Assembly: GCA_022457155.1 (NCBI GenBank) | Contig: JAJGOT010000017.1 | Span: forward strand, 1,512,501-1,576,500 | DNA: 64,000 nucleotides | Source: Cladopsammia gracilis | Taxonomy: Eukaryota > Cnidaria > Anthozoa > Scleractinia > Dendrophylliidae | Direction of reading: 5' to 3' | Shown: piece after piece, positions 10,114-20,474 of the stretch | Position numbering within the stretch: position 1 is the stretch's first letter | How the letters are laid out: every line of letters starts with the position of its first letter | Made by a program: the position numbers and the translations under genes | Notes under the pieces: model-generated | Database searches by the model: none | Told to the model about the DNA's origin: nothing | The model's input: only the letters and a program-made list of their open reading frames with translations

Positions 10114-10241
10114 CATTTCTTATTGAAGAAGATACAGAGCTTCAGAGGACGGCAGCCATCTCAGACCACTTAATAAAAACACTAACAGGCTTCTTGGTCA
10201 AAAATGACTTAGATGACAGCTCATATGCTCTCATGAGAGAG
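10114..10241 (+). CDS. ARMC8: ARMC8 exon 6
   Basis: The acceptor is CTTTCTTTCAG. The exon encodes AFLIEEDTELQRTAAISDHL through DDSSYALMRE, matching [22 protein letters not shown]. The donor is GAG|GTTGGT. About a dozen residues present here in vertebrate ARMC8 are absent, so a small exon may have been missed or the loop is shorter. Confidence 0.88.
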
Positions 10242-10973
10242 GTTGGTACCATGGGAGGGGAGGGAAGGTCAGATAGAGACCCAGGGAAGGGGTGCCAAGA
10301 GAAGTTGTGGAGAAGGTTAGAATGTGGTGGTGAAAGAGGATTTTGGATCAAAGAAATGTTACTGTCAGATAATTAATGGACAAGCCCCATCCAAATGTAG
10401 AATATATATTTTTGTTCATTTTTATTCATTACAAGAAATTATGAGGGTTTTTATAACAAGTTTTTCAATTGTTTTCTGTCCATGCTTATGCGTTTTCATT
10501 GTTTTTTTTTTCTGTCAATATGTACACAGTAAAAATACACTTTGTAGTGATTTGTTTTTCGTTCTTAGACGACAGACAGACAGAAGGCCAAACTGTTTGC
10601 ATTTATATTAATTTTTGTTTTTGCCTGCTGCTTGTTTTTATCTTTGCCATCCACACATAAAATGTAAATGATAAATCTCTATAAAAAAGAAACCCCACTT
10701 TAGGCAGTGTTATAACTGAAAATCTCTGGTGCATTTCTGGTCATGTACATGATGTCCTTAATGTATAAATAGTCTCCAATTTTGCAAAGAAATTAATGGT
10801 TGTGGACTAAAAGGGACCCAGCAGAGCCATGTAAGGATAAAGAGCAAATAATTGTTAAGGAAACCTGGGTGTGGAAGGACGTGGGTGGGATTGCAATAAC
10901 AATGTTCCAAGGATAAGTATGCGCTCTGATGATTATGTTGATATTGATGTTTTATGCTTTTTGTTATTATCAG
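10242..10973. other. ARMC8 intron sequence
   Basis: G-rich and T-rich low-complexity intron between exons 6 and 7. The open frames across it are chance extensions of exon 6. Confidence 0.5.
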
Positions 10974-11030
10974 AGTGCTTTTAAAGCCCTGGCATCTGTT
11001 GGAGCAAATGATGAGGATATCCGGAAAAAG
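10974..11030 (+). CDS. ARMC8: ARMC8 exon 7
   Basis: Short exon after TTATTATCAG encoding SAFKALASVGANDEDIRKK, almost the same as AAFKLYASLGANDEDIRKK of vertebrates. The donor is AAG|GTATAG, phase 0. The Ngaro-like element begins 135 bp downstream. Confidence 0.93.
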
Positions 11031-11164
11031 GTATAGTCACATTTTGATTAGAATTTGTTTATACTTTGTTGGTTCCATTTTGTATCTGTGGCAAAAACTT
11101 ATTGGAATATATAGTTGAAGACAGTCATAAGCGAAAACCCTGGGGATTTGGAAAACTTGGTCAT

Positions 11165-11290
11165 AATTGTCCCCGCCAACAACACATTAACCACACAGTT
11201 TGTTTTTGGCCAAGAGAGAAGTTTATTTCCAGAACGAAGACACGAAAATAAATCATACAACATCAAAAGAAATAAACCTCTCTGCCACCA
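11165..11290 (-). repeat. Split direct repeat B2
   Basis: 126-bp copy, identical by eye to 11499-11624. It forms the 3' end of the Ngaro-like element and is separated from A2 by about 41 bp. Confidence 0.9.
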
Positions 11291-11331
11291 CTCCTGTCGA
11301 AAAGAAATACAAAAACAAGGAGGGTGGGTGG

Positions 11332-11502
11332 GAGAAAAACTACCAAAGGTACACTATAAACCGATCTGCTACGAGATTGAAAGGAACTGAAATACAACAC
11401 TATGTACGTGTGTCTATAATAAGAAAGCCATGAATAGGGGGTGTGTCGCATGCGGTGTCAATTAATCCCTTTGAGAGCAGAAGCGCCCAAAGGAAAACAA
11501 TT
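11332..11502 (-). repeat. Split direct repeat A2
   Basis: 171-bp copy of A1 (15703-15873) with about two substitutions. It abuts B1 through a shared AATT. Confidence 0.9.
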
Positions 11503-11624
11503 GTCCCCGCCAACAACACATTAACCACACAGTTTGTTTTTGGCCAAGAGAGAAGTTTATTTCCAGAACGAAGACACGAAAATAAATCATACAACATCAA
11601 AAGAAATAAACCTCTCTGCCACCA
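11499..11624 (-). repeat. Split direct repeat B1
   Basis: 126-bp copy identical by eye to B2. It lies directly downstream of the recombinase ORF of the Ngaro-like element. Confidence 0.9.
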
Positions 11625-11680
11625 AAACCCGGCCAAAAACCAACCGTGTACAGAAAGGGAGAAATCGCTAACTAAGAAGA

Positions 11681-12687
11681 TTATGTATTGATAAGTGCCA
11701 GACGTAGTTGATGCGCGAGGGCAAGCTTGGATTCCAAACTAAATTCTAAATAAAGCTTATAGGCATCACTAGACCAGTCGCCATATAACTGGATAAGTTC
11801 CCCCGGAACGCCGCAGCGAAAAGCCCAAGAGGCGGCCCCTTGTCGAAAGGAATGACCCCTGAAACTGTGTGCATTGGACACACCGGCCTCAACGAGGCAT
11901 GAGCGAAAATTTGACACAAAACTACGCTTGGTGAGGGGAACGAGACCTTTGGGGCCTGTAAAAGAAAAACGGGACTAGAACGGCGAGCGGGAACTAAACG
12001 AATCATCCTAAAATAAGCGGAAACAGGGCATAACGGCGAATCAACAATCCTGAGTAACGGGATGTGAAGATGGCGCTCGCCAAATTGAATAGTTTTTGTA
12101 CACTTAAAAGTAACAAGGAGACCATGAGGAGTGACAGCCACATCACCACGGGTGAGATTGTGGCGAGGATCGAATGACGTAGCAGACTTAGGTACAATGT
12201 TAGCAAGACGCGCCATGAGAAAAAATGTAAACAAAAAGGCACAAAATAGAGTCGACGAACGCGGATCACCTTCTAACGCAAGAACACGGGAAATGCTGAG
12301 TAAAATGGAAGGGGTAACCGGAGGGGCCCTGCACGGAGTGTGCAAGGCATTGCGAGCGATGCCACGCAATGTGAGGGAGAGAATAAATTCTTTTGTGAAA
12401 GGGTAGTCCACGCCCGAAAATAAATGCAATAATTTGACACCGCTTAAATAGTTCCTAATTGAAGCGGGAGTTAGAGTTCGACTTAAAAACTGCACGTAAA
12501 GACAAACAGTATCCAGCGTAGCTGGGATAGGATCTAACGTAAAATAAAGGCAAAATAGGTAAAAGGCCTTAAATTGAGTTCGAAGATTACTGAAAGTTCC
12601 AGCACTATATGCGGAGCGCTGGGAGTGCTTGAGATCCCGTCGAAGACGCCTGAGTTCTCTGAGCCCTGAAAGAGTAAAGTTCCAGTG
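11681..12687 (-). pseudogene. Ngaro-like tyrosine recombinase (frameshifted)
   Basis: This frame follows directly and in phase after the RT-RNase H stop codon at 12688-12690, so the two ORFs are separated only by one TAA. The N-terminal part has an LRRLRRDLK-type SAM-like core-binding region (about 12660). The catalytic domain shows arginine in LMARLANIVP, HSFRQGAASW (H-x-x-R) and the tyrosine segment DWSSDAYKLYLEF. A one-base slip at a T run near 11962-11975 moves the last part into another frame, ending at the stop near 11681. Known recombinases of this class insert the circular cDNA by site-specific recombination. The copy as written is not expected to work unless the slip is a sequencing error. 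Confidence 0.8.
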
Positions 12688-14547
12688 TTAAAAAGTGCCG
12701 TAAAGGCGGAACAGTGCATCAGGGACGGGAACTTCGTGGCAGTGATCGCGTTGAGCGCGCTGTAAAAACTGTTTCTTCGCGGAGAAAGAGCATGAATCCC
12801 ATCGAGACAGAACATCCACTAACTTATTGGAAACACCGGGAACATGCACTGCACGGACTTCAAATTCGTAAATCGCAGCAATGTAACATATCTCACGTAA
12901 ACAAGAATTCATAAAAGGGTTACGACACCGTCCAGTATTCACCACAGTTACGGCCGCTTCGTTATCACAACGAACAGTGAGTTGCAGTCCTGCCCAACGA
13001 GCTCCCCATAATTTTAAGGCAACGACGATTGTTAAGAGCTCCAATGAACTGATATCAAGTGTCTGTTCAGAAATAGAAGACGGGAAAACGGCGTGGAAAT
13101 AATGGACATCGAACAAACCACCACAGCCAGTAAGACACGCATCGGTTGAAAACACTTCGTCCGGAGAAGTCCACTGGGCAGTGTTTATCATGGATACGCC
13201 GTTATACTCCCGCAAGAAACGGCGCCACCACATTAAGTCCTTCCTAAATTCCGCTGTTAAGTTAGCGTGGTGATGATTGTGCTTCAACTTGCCTAGGAGG
13301 GCCAGAATCCTAGCAATGAAAACCCGACTTTGGCGAACGCACTTAGAAACAAATATTAATTTGCCAACGAGAGACTGTATAGAGGTTTTTGTGGCAGTAC
13401 GTTTAGTAAGCCACTGTTCAAGCAATTGCTCAATTTCGCGAAGACGCTCTGAACTCACAGACAACGTAAACTGGGTTGTGTCCAATTGAACGCCCAAACA
13501 AACCATCACAGTTGAGGGCGAACAAGATTTTTCACTAGACTCTTGAAGCCCGAGCGACGCTAACAACTCCCCTAAGGCTTGAAAATCAGTGACAGCCGAA
13601 CTACGCGGAGACACACCGATAAAATCATCCAAATAATTGAACAACGAGTGTCCCTGTTGTCGAAATATCCAGGAAACAGCTGAAGTGGATCGCTGACAGG
13701 CCATAGCCGCAGAACGTAAACCCATGGTAAGAACTGTGTCGAAATAAAATTGATTGTTCCAGGTATACCCCAGTAAATGATAGTCTCGGGGATCCACAGG
13801 AAACTGACGATAAGCTTTTTTGAGGTCACGTTTGTAGAGCAAACAACCAGGACCCAGAGAGATCACAGCATCAACAATGGAATCAATGGTCGGATATGTC
13901 AATGAAATCGGCTCGCCTAGATAAGAGTCACTTGGTATTCCATCATTTACCGAGGTACCGCATGGCCAGCTTAAATCGACAATAACACGGCGTTCATCCG
14001 AATCTCGCTTGGGGACAGTATTAAGAGGGGAAACCACAAAGCCATCGGTGAACGGTACATCGTCAAAAGGACCGGCAACCCTGCCGAGCGATATTTCTTT
14101 GTTCAAATATCCGGTAACCTGTTCCGGAAATTGAAGAGCACCGCGGTGAGTGCGAAGGTCAAAAATAGGTAAAACGGTTGGCACAAAGCCTGCTAGCCAG
14201 CCAAATTCTAAAAATTCACAAACAACACTGTCCTCATAGGCTTGAAGGAGTTCTCGCCATACAGAAATATTTAAAGCGGAGGGCACAGTAACCCTAGCAA
14301 CTAAAAAATTGGGCGCACCAGTGTGGGCCACAAAGTTATGAACATCTCGATAAGAATAACAAACCGCACGAGGCGCAAATTCATATGAAAAACTAGACTG
14401 AAAACATAAACGTGGACTGCGAACGGCCGTTGTACAATCAAAACTTGCCACTGTATCACAAAAACGGCCAAGTCTAGGAGATAAATTGTCATGTTCCTCA
14501 GAAAAATTACGAACACTCCTATCCACAGACGATGCATGGTGGAACAA
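12688..14547 (-). CDS. Ngaro-like reverse transcriptase-RNase H
   Basis: A 619-residue intact frame. The reverse transcriptase palm has motif A in LLYKRDLKKAYRQF (aspartate about 241) and motif C YLDD at 305-308. RNase H follows with acidic residues in FSTDACLTGCGG (about 469), SSLELL (about 503), VRCDNEAA (about 528) and NKLVDVLSRWD (about 577). This order (RT then RNase H, with no integrase or protease) fits DIRS-order elements. It starts 15 bp after the gag-like stop. The frame is uninterrupted, consistent with a young copy. Confidence 0.88.
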   Translation of the reverse strand: MFHHASSVDRSVRNFSEEHDNLSPRLGRFCDTVASFDCTTAVRSPRLCFQSSFSYEFAPRAVCYSYRDVHNFVAHTGAPNFLVARVTVPSALNISVWRELLQAYEDSVVCEFLEFGWLAGFVPTVLPIFDLRTHRGALQFPEQVTGYLNKEISLGRVAGPFDDVPFTDGFVVSPLNTVPKRDSDERRVIVDLSWPCGTSVNDGIPSDSYLGEPISLTYPTIDSIVDAVISLGPGCLLYKRDLKKAYRQFPVDPRDYHLLGYTWNNQFYFDTVLTMGLRSAAMACQRSTSAVSWIFRQQGHSLFNYLDDFIGVSPRSSAVTDFQALGELLASLGLQESSEKSCSPSTVMVCLGVQLDTTQFTLSVSSERLREIEQLLEQWLTKRTATKTSIQSLVGKLIFVSKCVRQSRVFIARILALLGKLKHNHHHANLTAEFRKDLMWWRRFLREYNGVSMINTAQWTSPDEVFSTDACLTGCGGLFDVHYFHAVFPSSISEQTLDISSLELLTIVVALKLWGARWAGLQLTVRCDNEAAVTVVNTGRCRNPFMNSCLREICYIAAIYEFEVRAVHVPGVSNKLVDVLSRWDSCSFSAKKQFLQRAQRDHCHEVPVPDALFRLYGTF

Positions 14548-14561
14548 GGTGTTCGGGTCAG

Positions 14562-15680
14562 TTAGTTTTTTGCCTCTGAACTAGCATTACTAAAGGTACA
14601 TTCGGACGAACCAGCGCGATGTTGCTCCTGTTTCCTTGATTGTACCCAGCAATCGGAGCAAATATGTCGTAGCCACTTACATTCGCCGCGAAGATAGCCA
14701 TAGTGGGCTTGCTGAAACGAACATTGTTGCCTCTGAAAATCGCGGCAATACAATACTGCGGTGGAATTCGAAGAAGTCGAAGATCCTCCACTTGTAGACG
14801 ATTTTGTCGTCTTGGGATGCCCGTAGAGAGTACGGCTTTCTAAATGAAACAAGGAATCGCCCCACTGAAGTAGACCGCGCTCGATTTCGAGGAGAACAGC
14901 ACCGTGGAAACTAAGTACGGCTTGCCACTCGTACTGCTGGGCAAAATACATTAGGGACACCAAATGTTTAAGCCGGGCGGAACGCTCGTTCTCCACAATG
15001 TCGGGGGATTGGAGGATCTGTCCGTAGCCGGCAACGAACTCCTCCAACGTCAGTTCATCATATTTTATATCACGGCGAACATTAGTTGGACTCAGGAAGC
15101 TATGTGGCCATAACTGTGGATAAAGGACGGTTGTCGTAATCTTAGATTCCTTGCCAGATTTTAAGGACTTACCACCAGTGGATGCACTGTTGTCTTTAAC
15201 ACGGACGCGCGTGGACGGCTCAACCTTGTCATGTTCCGATTCACTGTCGCTGGACTCGACCAACCCAAGTTGAGCGACGCGTTGATCAGCCTTTTGTGAC
15301 AAGTCTTGCATGGCGCGCAACTCGGGCAAGGTAATCCCTGAAGCAGCCGCACCGCCAGCGTTTGAAGATGAAACGGGAATCTGGTCGTTAATGGGCGACT
15401 GTTTGGTCAGTAGAGCTCGCAGCTGTTGATTATCCGCCTGAACTGCCTGAAGTCCCGTTGTAAGGGAGTTAACCGCCCCTACTAAAGACGCCAGAGTGGC
15501 CTCAATAGATTCAGTTGGTCCATCGGCAACTTGCGTTGAATGCGAAGGAGGGTCGGTTTCATCTGCCATAGCGGAGACTGCGGCAACTGATTCGGGTCCC
15601 GTGCAAGTTTTTCCATGCTTTCCAAATGCATGGTCTGAAAGCAGGGTCCTGCAGCCGGTACAGCGACGTGATTTACCCAT
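14562..15680 (-). CDS. Ngaro-like gag-type ORF
   Basis: A 372-residue frame starting at ATG 15680. The N terminus (MGKSRRCTGCRTLLSDHAFG) has a C-x2-C...H...C arrangement suggesting a small zinc-binding knuckle. The middle is acidic and serine-rich. The C terminus has clustered Cys and His (CRDFQRQQCSF, GECKWLRHICSDCW), probably a nucleic-acid-binding finger. It is the first ORF after A1, as expected for the structural protein of the element. Similarity is positional and compositional; no closer family was recognised. Confidence 0.75.
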   Translation of the reverse strand: MGKSRRCTGCRTLLSDHAFGKHGKTCTGPESVAAVSAMADETDPPSHSTQVADGPTESIEATLASLVGAVNSLTTGLQAVQADNQQLRALLTKQSPINDQIPVSSSNAGGAAASGITLPELRAMQDLSQKADQRVAQLGLVESSDSESEHDKVEPSTRVRVKDNSASTGGKSLKSGKESKITTTVLYPQLWPHSFLSPTNVRRDIKYDELTLEEFVAGYGQILQSPDIVENERSARLKHLVSLMYFAQQYEWQAVLSFHGAVLLEIERGLLQWGDSLFHLESRTLYGHPKTTKSSTSGGSSTSSNSTAVLYCRDFQRQQCSFQQAHYGYLRGECKWLRHICSDCWVQSRKQEQHRAGSSECTFSNASSEAKN

Positions 15681-15702
15681 TATAAATATAGAAATACGTA
15701 AA

Positions 15703-15873
15703 GAGAAAAACTACCAAAGGTACACTATAAACTGATCTGCTACGAGATTGAAAGGAACTGAAATACAACACTATGTACGTGTGTCTATAATAAGAAAGCC
15801 ATGAATAGGGGGTGTGTCGCATGCGGTGTCAATTAATCCCTTTGAGAGCGGAAGCGCCCAAAGGAAAACAATT
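15703..15873 (-). repeat. Split direct repeat A1
   Basis: 171-bp 5' terminal repeat of the Ngaro-like element, matching A2 with about two differences. It ends GAAAACAATT, which joins intron DNA without a target duplication. Confidence 0.9.
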
Positions 15874-16518
15874 AGAGCTTGTTGCTTATGAGAACTTTCA
15901 ATTACAGAGTTTTCCTGAGAATTTCTGTAAACAGGGTTTTGTGACGGTGGTTGCTTGCAAGAGTGGTCACAGGAAGAGCTTCACCTGTATAGGGCTTTTG
16001 TTCACAACGTACCTACTATACAGACAAGTTCCAGTATGCTCATCGTTTTTAACTCGTGAATGTGCAAAGCTTTAAACGAGTTGAAGCATTTAGGTAGAAA
16101 TTTCACTTGATCGCTCCCTCAATTAGCTGTAAACATTGAGCCAGTGATATGTAATGCTCACCTGTCTTACCCATGGCGACGATGTTGGAGGGAGGGGAGG
16201 GTGGGGAGTTGGACGCAGGGTGGTGCACAGGCGGTTGGTTGTGCAAAACGCTTAGGAGAGGGGAGGATCAAAAGGTTTGTATTTACAAGTTGGCTCATAG
16301 GAGCCTCCACCCACTTGCAACTGCTTTGTGGTAGTAGCCAACTCGAAAGCTTGGCTCCTTTGGCTACTACACACTCTTCTTTTGTTATGTTTAATTCAAT
16401 GTCTAGTTAGCTCTGTTCTTACTTTTTTAATTTCCTTAATGTTGGTTTATTGTAATAATTGAATAAGTGTGAATAAATGAACTTGAACTTGAACTTGAAC
16501 TTGAGTGATATCATTCGG
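15874..16518. other. Intron with a SINE/LINE-type 3' tail
   Basis: About 16140-16505 ends in AATAAATGAACTTGAACTTG, with a four-fold ACTTGA repeat, a pattern typical of non-LTR retroelement 3' ends. The upstream part is G-rich. No reverse transcriptase was found, so it is a short or truncated copy. Confidence 0.45.
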
Positions 16519-16886
16519 GAGAGTTCCGAAATTAGCAGCCGTTACTTTCGGAATTAGCAGGCGTAACTTTTGGGTGGCCACTACTTTCGAGTAACCGTTA
16601 CTATCGGGCACTTACAATTCGTGAGTATTTGAAAAAAAAATGGAATTAAACACAACCGCGGAATAAGCAATAATGATTCTTCGACATTCCACGGCATTCT
16701 TGTACAGTAAAACACCAAGCTATTCCATCTGCGGGAGATGTCACTCAGTATATAGTATTTTCGATTGGACTGTTTTTTTTTTTCCAGGGGTGCTGTTACT
16801 TTTGGGTGGGTCATTACTTTCGGGAATTACTAGAAAGATCCAAAAATTAACGTTACTTTTCGGGGCCTGCTACTTTCGGAACTCTA
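16519..16886. mobile_element. MITE copy B (same family as 8579-9045)
   Basis: The inverted termini GAGAGTTCCGAAATTAGC and GCTACTTTCGGAACTCTA, and the internal TTACTTTYGG repeats, match copy A. It ends 30 bp before the first base of exon 8, so it supplies part of the acceptor region. Confidence 0.75.
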
Positions 16887-16916
16887 TGGTTGTACTCATC
16901 CCCAGGTTTTCTTCAG

Positions 16917-17168
16917 ATAATAGAGATCGAGTGTACAATGGATCATGTGGTATCAGGTCTGGAAGATCCCAACACTAACGTCAAGTTAGCAGCAGTGAAG
17001 TGTCTCCATAGTCTGTCTCGCTCTGTTCAACAGCTCAGAACAAGTTTTCAGGACACAGCAGTTTGGAAGCCGATCATGAAGCTGCTACAGGATGCGTCTG
17101 ATAATATGATGACTGTGGCTTCTTCAGCGCTCTGCAATCTGCTGTTAGAGTTCTCTCCAAGTAAAGAG
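16917..17168 (+). CDS. ARMC8: ARMC8 exon 8 (largest conserved block)
   Basis: The acceptor is GTTTTCTTCAG. The exon encodes [18 protein letters not shown] through [17 protein letters not shown] and [13 protein letters not shown], nearly identical to vertebrate ARMC8 across the central armadillo repeats. The donor is GAG|GTAAAC, phase 0. Confidence 0.95.
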
Positions 17169-17784
17169 GTAAACATGATGAACTGGACTGCCAATAATTG
17201 TTTCAAGTCTTTAGAGGGCAGATTATGTTTGATGTTCAAAAGCAATCATGTCTTAACCCTTTAAGCCACATTAATGAAAAACAAATTTTTCTCACTGGTC
17301 TCCATAGATTTCTCGTGGTACAAGTTAAGAGACTCTATTCCAACATCAAAACAAATTAAACATGATGATCATTTCCATTAGTTCTCATGACTTGTAATGT
17401 TGGTCATGCATTGATATCACAAGGAGAAAATGAATTCTCATCACTATTGGTTAAAGGGTTAACTGAGGTTCATGTTTGCTCATCTTACTTTTTCTTTTAG
17501 CTTTATCTTTGCTGATCTTAGTAATGACAAAACTCACATGTAACACGATCAAATCAATCAGAACTAACATGGAACCTGCTAACTGCTTTTCCATGCTTGG
17601 CATTGGTTCCATTTTTTTTATTTAAGTTCTGATTGGTTCATGTAGTTTTGTTGGAATCGGAAAGGTGTGCTAACTTTGTTTTTGGATTTACTGCAGCCAA
17701 TAGAAAACTGTCCTATAACCGCAATTCCAGCTGTATAAGACAACAGGTTCATAATTTTTATGCATTTCTTGTTTCATATTTTAG
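17169..17784. other. ARMC8 intron sequence
   Basis: AT-rich intron without recognised repeats or RNA genes; it ends at CATATTTTAG before exon 9. Confidence 0.5.
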
Positions 17785-17877
17785 CCCATACTAGAGGCGG
17801 GCGCTGTGAACTTACTCTCAAATTTGACCAGACGCCAAGAAACTGCACTGCGACTAAACGGTGTATGGGCGCTTATG
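17785..17877 (+). CDS. ARMC8: ARMC8 exon 9
   Basis: Encodes [15 protein letters not shown] then [16 protein letters not shown], matching [20 protein letters not shown] of vertebrates. The donor ATG|GTAGGT lies about 70 bp before the 39-bp minisatellite. Confidence 0.93.
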
Positions 17878-17949
17878 GTAGGTAGTGCATAATAAAGTTA
17901 CTGTTATTCAAAAAGTACATTGTAGCATTGACTCTCTTTTGCATTCTCA

Positions 17950-19912
17950 AAGAGCTTGAATTCTCATCAACTCTTGTTCCCATGTGGTCAGGGTTTGAAT
18001 TCTCATCAACTCTTGTTCCCATGTGGCCAGGGTTTGAATTCTCATCAACCCTTGTTCCAACATGGTCAGGGTTTGAATTCTCATCAACTCTTGTTCCCAT
18101 GTGGTCAGGGTTTGAATTCTCTTCAACTCTTGTTCCCATGTGGTCAGGGTTTGAATTCTCATCAACTCTTGTTCCCATGTGGTCAGGGTTTGAATTCTCT
18201 TCAACTCTTGTTCCCATGTGGCCAGGGTTTGAATTCTCATCAACTCTTGTTCCCATGTGGTCAGGGTTTGAATTCTCATCAACTCTTGTTCCCATGTGGT
18301 CACGGTTTGAATTCTCATCAACTCTTGTTCCCATGTGGTCAGGGTTTGAATTCTCATCAACTCTGGTTCCAACATGGCCAGGGTTTGAATTCTCATCAAC
18401 TCTTGTTCCCATGTGGTCAGGGTTTGAATTCTCATCAACTCTTGTTCCCATGTGGTCAGGGTTTGAATTCTCTTCAACTCTTGTTCCCATGTGGTCAGGG
18501 TTTGAATTCTCTTCAACTCTTGTTCCCATGTGGTCAGGGTTTGAATTCTCATCAACTCTGGTTCCAACATGGCCAGGGTTTGAATTCTCTTCAACTCTTG
18601 TTTCCATGTGGTCAGGGTTTGAATTCTCATCAACTCTTGTTCCCATGTGGTCAGGGTTTGAATTCTCATCAACTCTGGTTCCAACATGGCCAGGGTTTGA
18701 ATTCTCTTCAACTCTTGTTCCCATGTGGTCAGGGTTTGAATTCTCTTCAACTCTTGTTCCCATGTGGCCAGGGTTTGAATTCTCTTCAACTCTTGTTCCC
18801 ATGTGGTCAGGGTTTGAATTCTCATCAACTCTTGTTCCCATGTGGCCAGGGTTTGAATTCTCATCAACTCTTGTTCCCATGTGGTTGGGGTTTGAATTCT
18901 CATCAACTCTTGTTCCCATGTGGTCAGGGTTTGAATTCTCTTCAACTCTTGTTCCCATGTGGTCAGGGTTTGAATTCTAATCAACTTTTGTTTCCATGTG
19001 GTCAGGGTTTGGATTCTAATCAACTCTTGTTCCCATGTGGTCAGGGTTTGAATTCTCTTCAACTCTTGTTCCCATGTGGTCAGGGTTTGAATTCTCATCA
19101 ACTCTTGTTCCCATGTGGTCAGGGTTTGAATTCTCATCAACTCTTGTTCCCATGTGGTCAGGGTTTGAATTCTCATCAACTCTTGTTCCCATGTGGCCAG
19201 GGTTTGAATTCTCATCAACTCTTGTTCCCATGTGGCCAGGGTTTGAATTCTCATCAACTCTTGTTTCCATGTGGTCAGGGTTTGAATTCTCATCAACTCT
19301 TGTTCCCATGTGGCCAGGGTTTGAATTCTCATCAACTCTTGTTCCCATGTGGCCAGGGTTTGAATTCTCATCAACTCTTGTTCCCATGTGGCCAGGGTTT
19401 GAATTCTCATCAACTCTTGTTCCCATGTGGCCAGGGTTTGAATTCTCATCAACTCTTCTTCCCATGTGGTCAGGGTTTGAATTCTCATCAACTCTTGTTC
19501 CCATGTGGTCACGGTTTGAATTCTCATCAACTCTTGTTCCCATGTGGTCAGGGTTTGAATTCTCATCAACTCTTGTTCCCATGTGGCCAGGGTTTGAATT
19601 CTCATCAACTCTTGTTCCCATGTGGCCAGGGTTTGAATTCTCATCAACTCTTGTTCCCATGTGGCCAGGGTTTGAATTCTCATCAACTCTTCTTCCTATG
19701 TGGTCAGGGTTTGAATTCTCATCAACTCTTGTTCCCATGTGGCCAGGGTTTGAATTCTCATCAACTCTTGTTCCCATGTGGCCAGGGTTTGAATTCTCAT
19801 CAACTCTTCTTCCCATGTGGCCAGGGTTTGAATTCTCATCAACTCTTCTTCCCATGTGGCCAGGGTTTGAATTCTCATCAACTCTTCTTCCCAAGTGGGC
19901 AGGGTTTTCAGT
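17950..19912. repeat. 39-bp minisatellite, about 50 copies
   Basis: Units of 39 bp (13 codons) run head to tail with few substitutions and no indels obvious by eye. Each unit has an EcoRI site in TTTGAATTCTC, a variable CATCAAC or CTTCAAC segment and a variable ATGTGG(T/C)CAGGG segment. Because 39 is a multiple of three and the unit lacks stops, at least two plus and two minus frames stay open for 300-650 codons (GLNSHQLLFPCGQ and FEFSSTLVPMWSG on plus; GTRVDENSNPDHM and MRIQTLTTWEQEL on minus). These are treated as chance frames in an intron, not genes. Confidence 0.95.
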
Positions 19913-20400
19913 TATGATGCTGAACGGATCATAAGAACCAGAAGCTCCTTTCTTGAAAGGGACACTGTCCTGCCGAAATCACAAAATTTCCCTCACCATT
20001 TTCCATGTTATATCGGCAAATGCCACCAAATATACGACTTAATTGGATAAAAAGATACTATAGAACAAAACAGAAGCAGTAGTTTGGAGATAAAGTGCAG
20101 GATTGCAAGGATGGAAGTGGATTACAATTCAACAAATTTAATTTCGCGACAAGCGGTCAAGAAATCCAAATTGCCATTCTTGTGGAATTTGACTTTTTAG
20201 CAGTTATTTTTTTTCTTTAGTTGATATTTCTTCGCTTTCATCACTTTTGGCGATTTTTTCCTATTTCAAGGTCAAAATGCAAGCTGGCCATAATCATGAA
20301 AACACGATATATCAGCCGGGACTCTGTCCCTCGAATGTAAGTTTGTTTTTCTGAACCTTATGTGGCTCCTTGACAAAAGTCAACATTTTATTTTGCGCAG
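19913..20400. other. ARMC8 intron sequence
   Basis: Unique-looking intron after the minisatellite, ending at TTTTGCGCAG. No feature was recognised. Confidence 0.5.
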
Positions 20401-20474
20401 AATATGGCATATCAAGCGGATGACGTAACCAAAAACAAAATCTTGGAAGTGCTGGGACCAGAACAGTTATTCAG
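20401..20474 (+). CDS. ARMC8: ARMC8 exon 10
   Basis: Encodes NMAYQADDVTKNKILEVLG then PEQLF, matching NMAFQAEQKIKADILRSL. It ends TTCAG|GTTAG in phase 2. Confidence 0.92.

Larger units (their letters stand above)
11165..15873 (-). mobile_element. Ngaro-like tyrosine-recombinase retrotransposon
   Basis: Read on the minus strand the layout is A1 (15873-15703), gag-like ORF, RT-RNase H ORF, tyrosine recombinase, B1 (11624-11499), A2 (11502-11332), B2 (11290-11165). These split direct repeats (A1-ORFs-B1-A2-B2) are diagnostic of Ngaro/Pat-type elements of the DIRS order, which integrate with a tyrosine recombinase and leave no target duplication. B1 and B2 (126 bp) show no difference, and A1 and A2 (171 bp) differ at about two positions, so the insertion is recent. 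It lies antisense in the ARMC8 intron between exons 7 and 8. One frameshift lies in the recombinase. Confidence 0.88.

Noticed and set aside
17928..19934. Large repeat-peptide proteins of 300-650 residues on both strands
   Set aside because: All are alternative frames of one 39-bp minisatellite inside an intron. Several mutually exclusive frames are open only because the unit length is a multiple of three.
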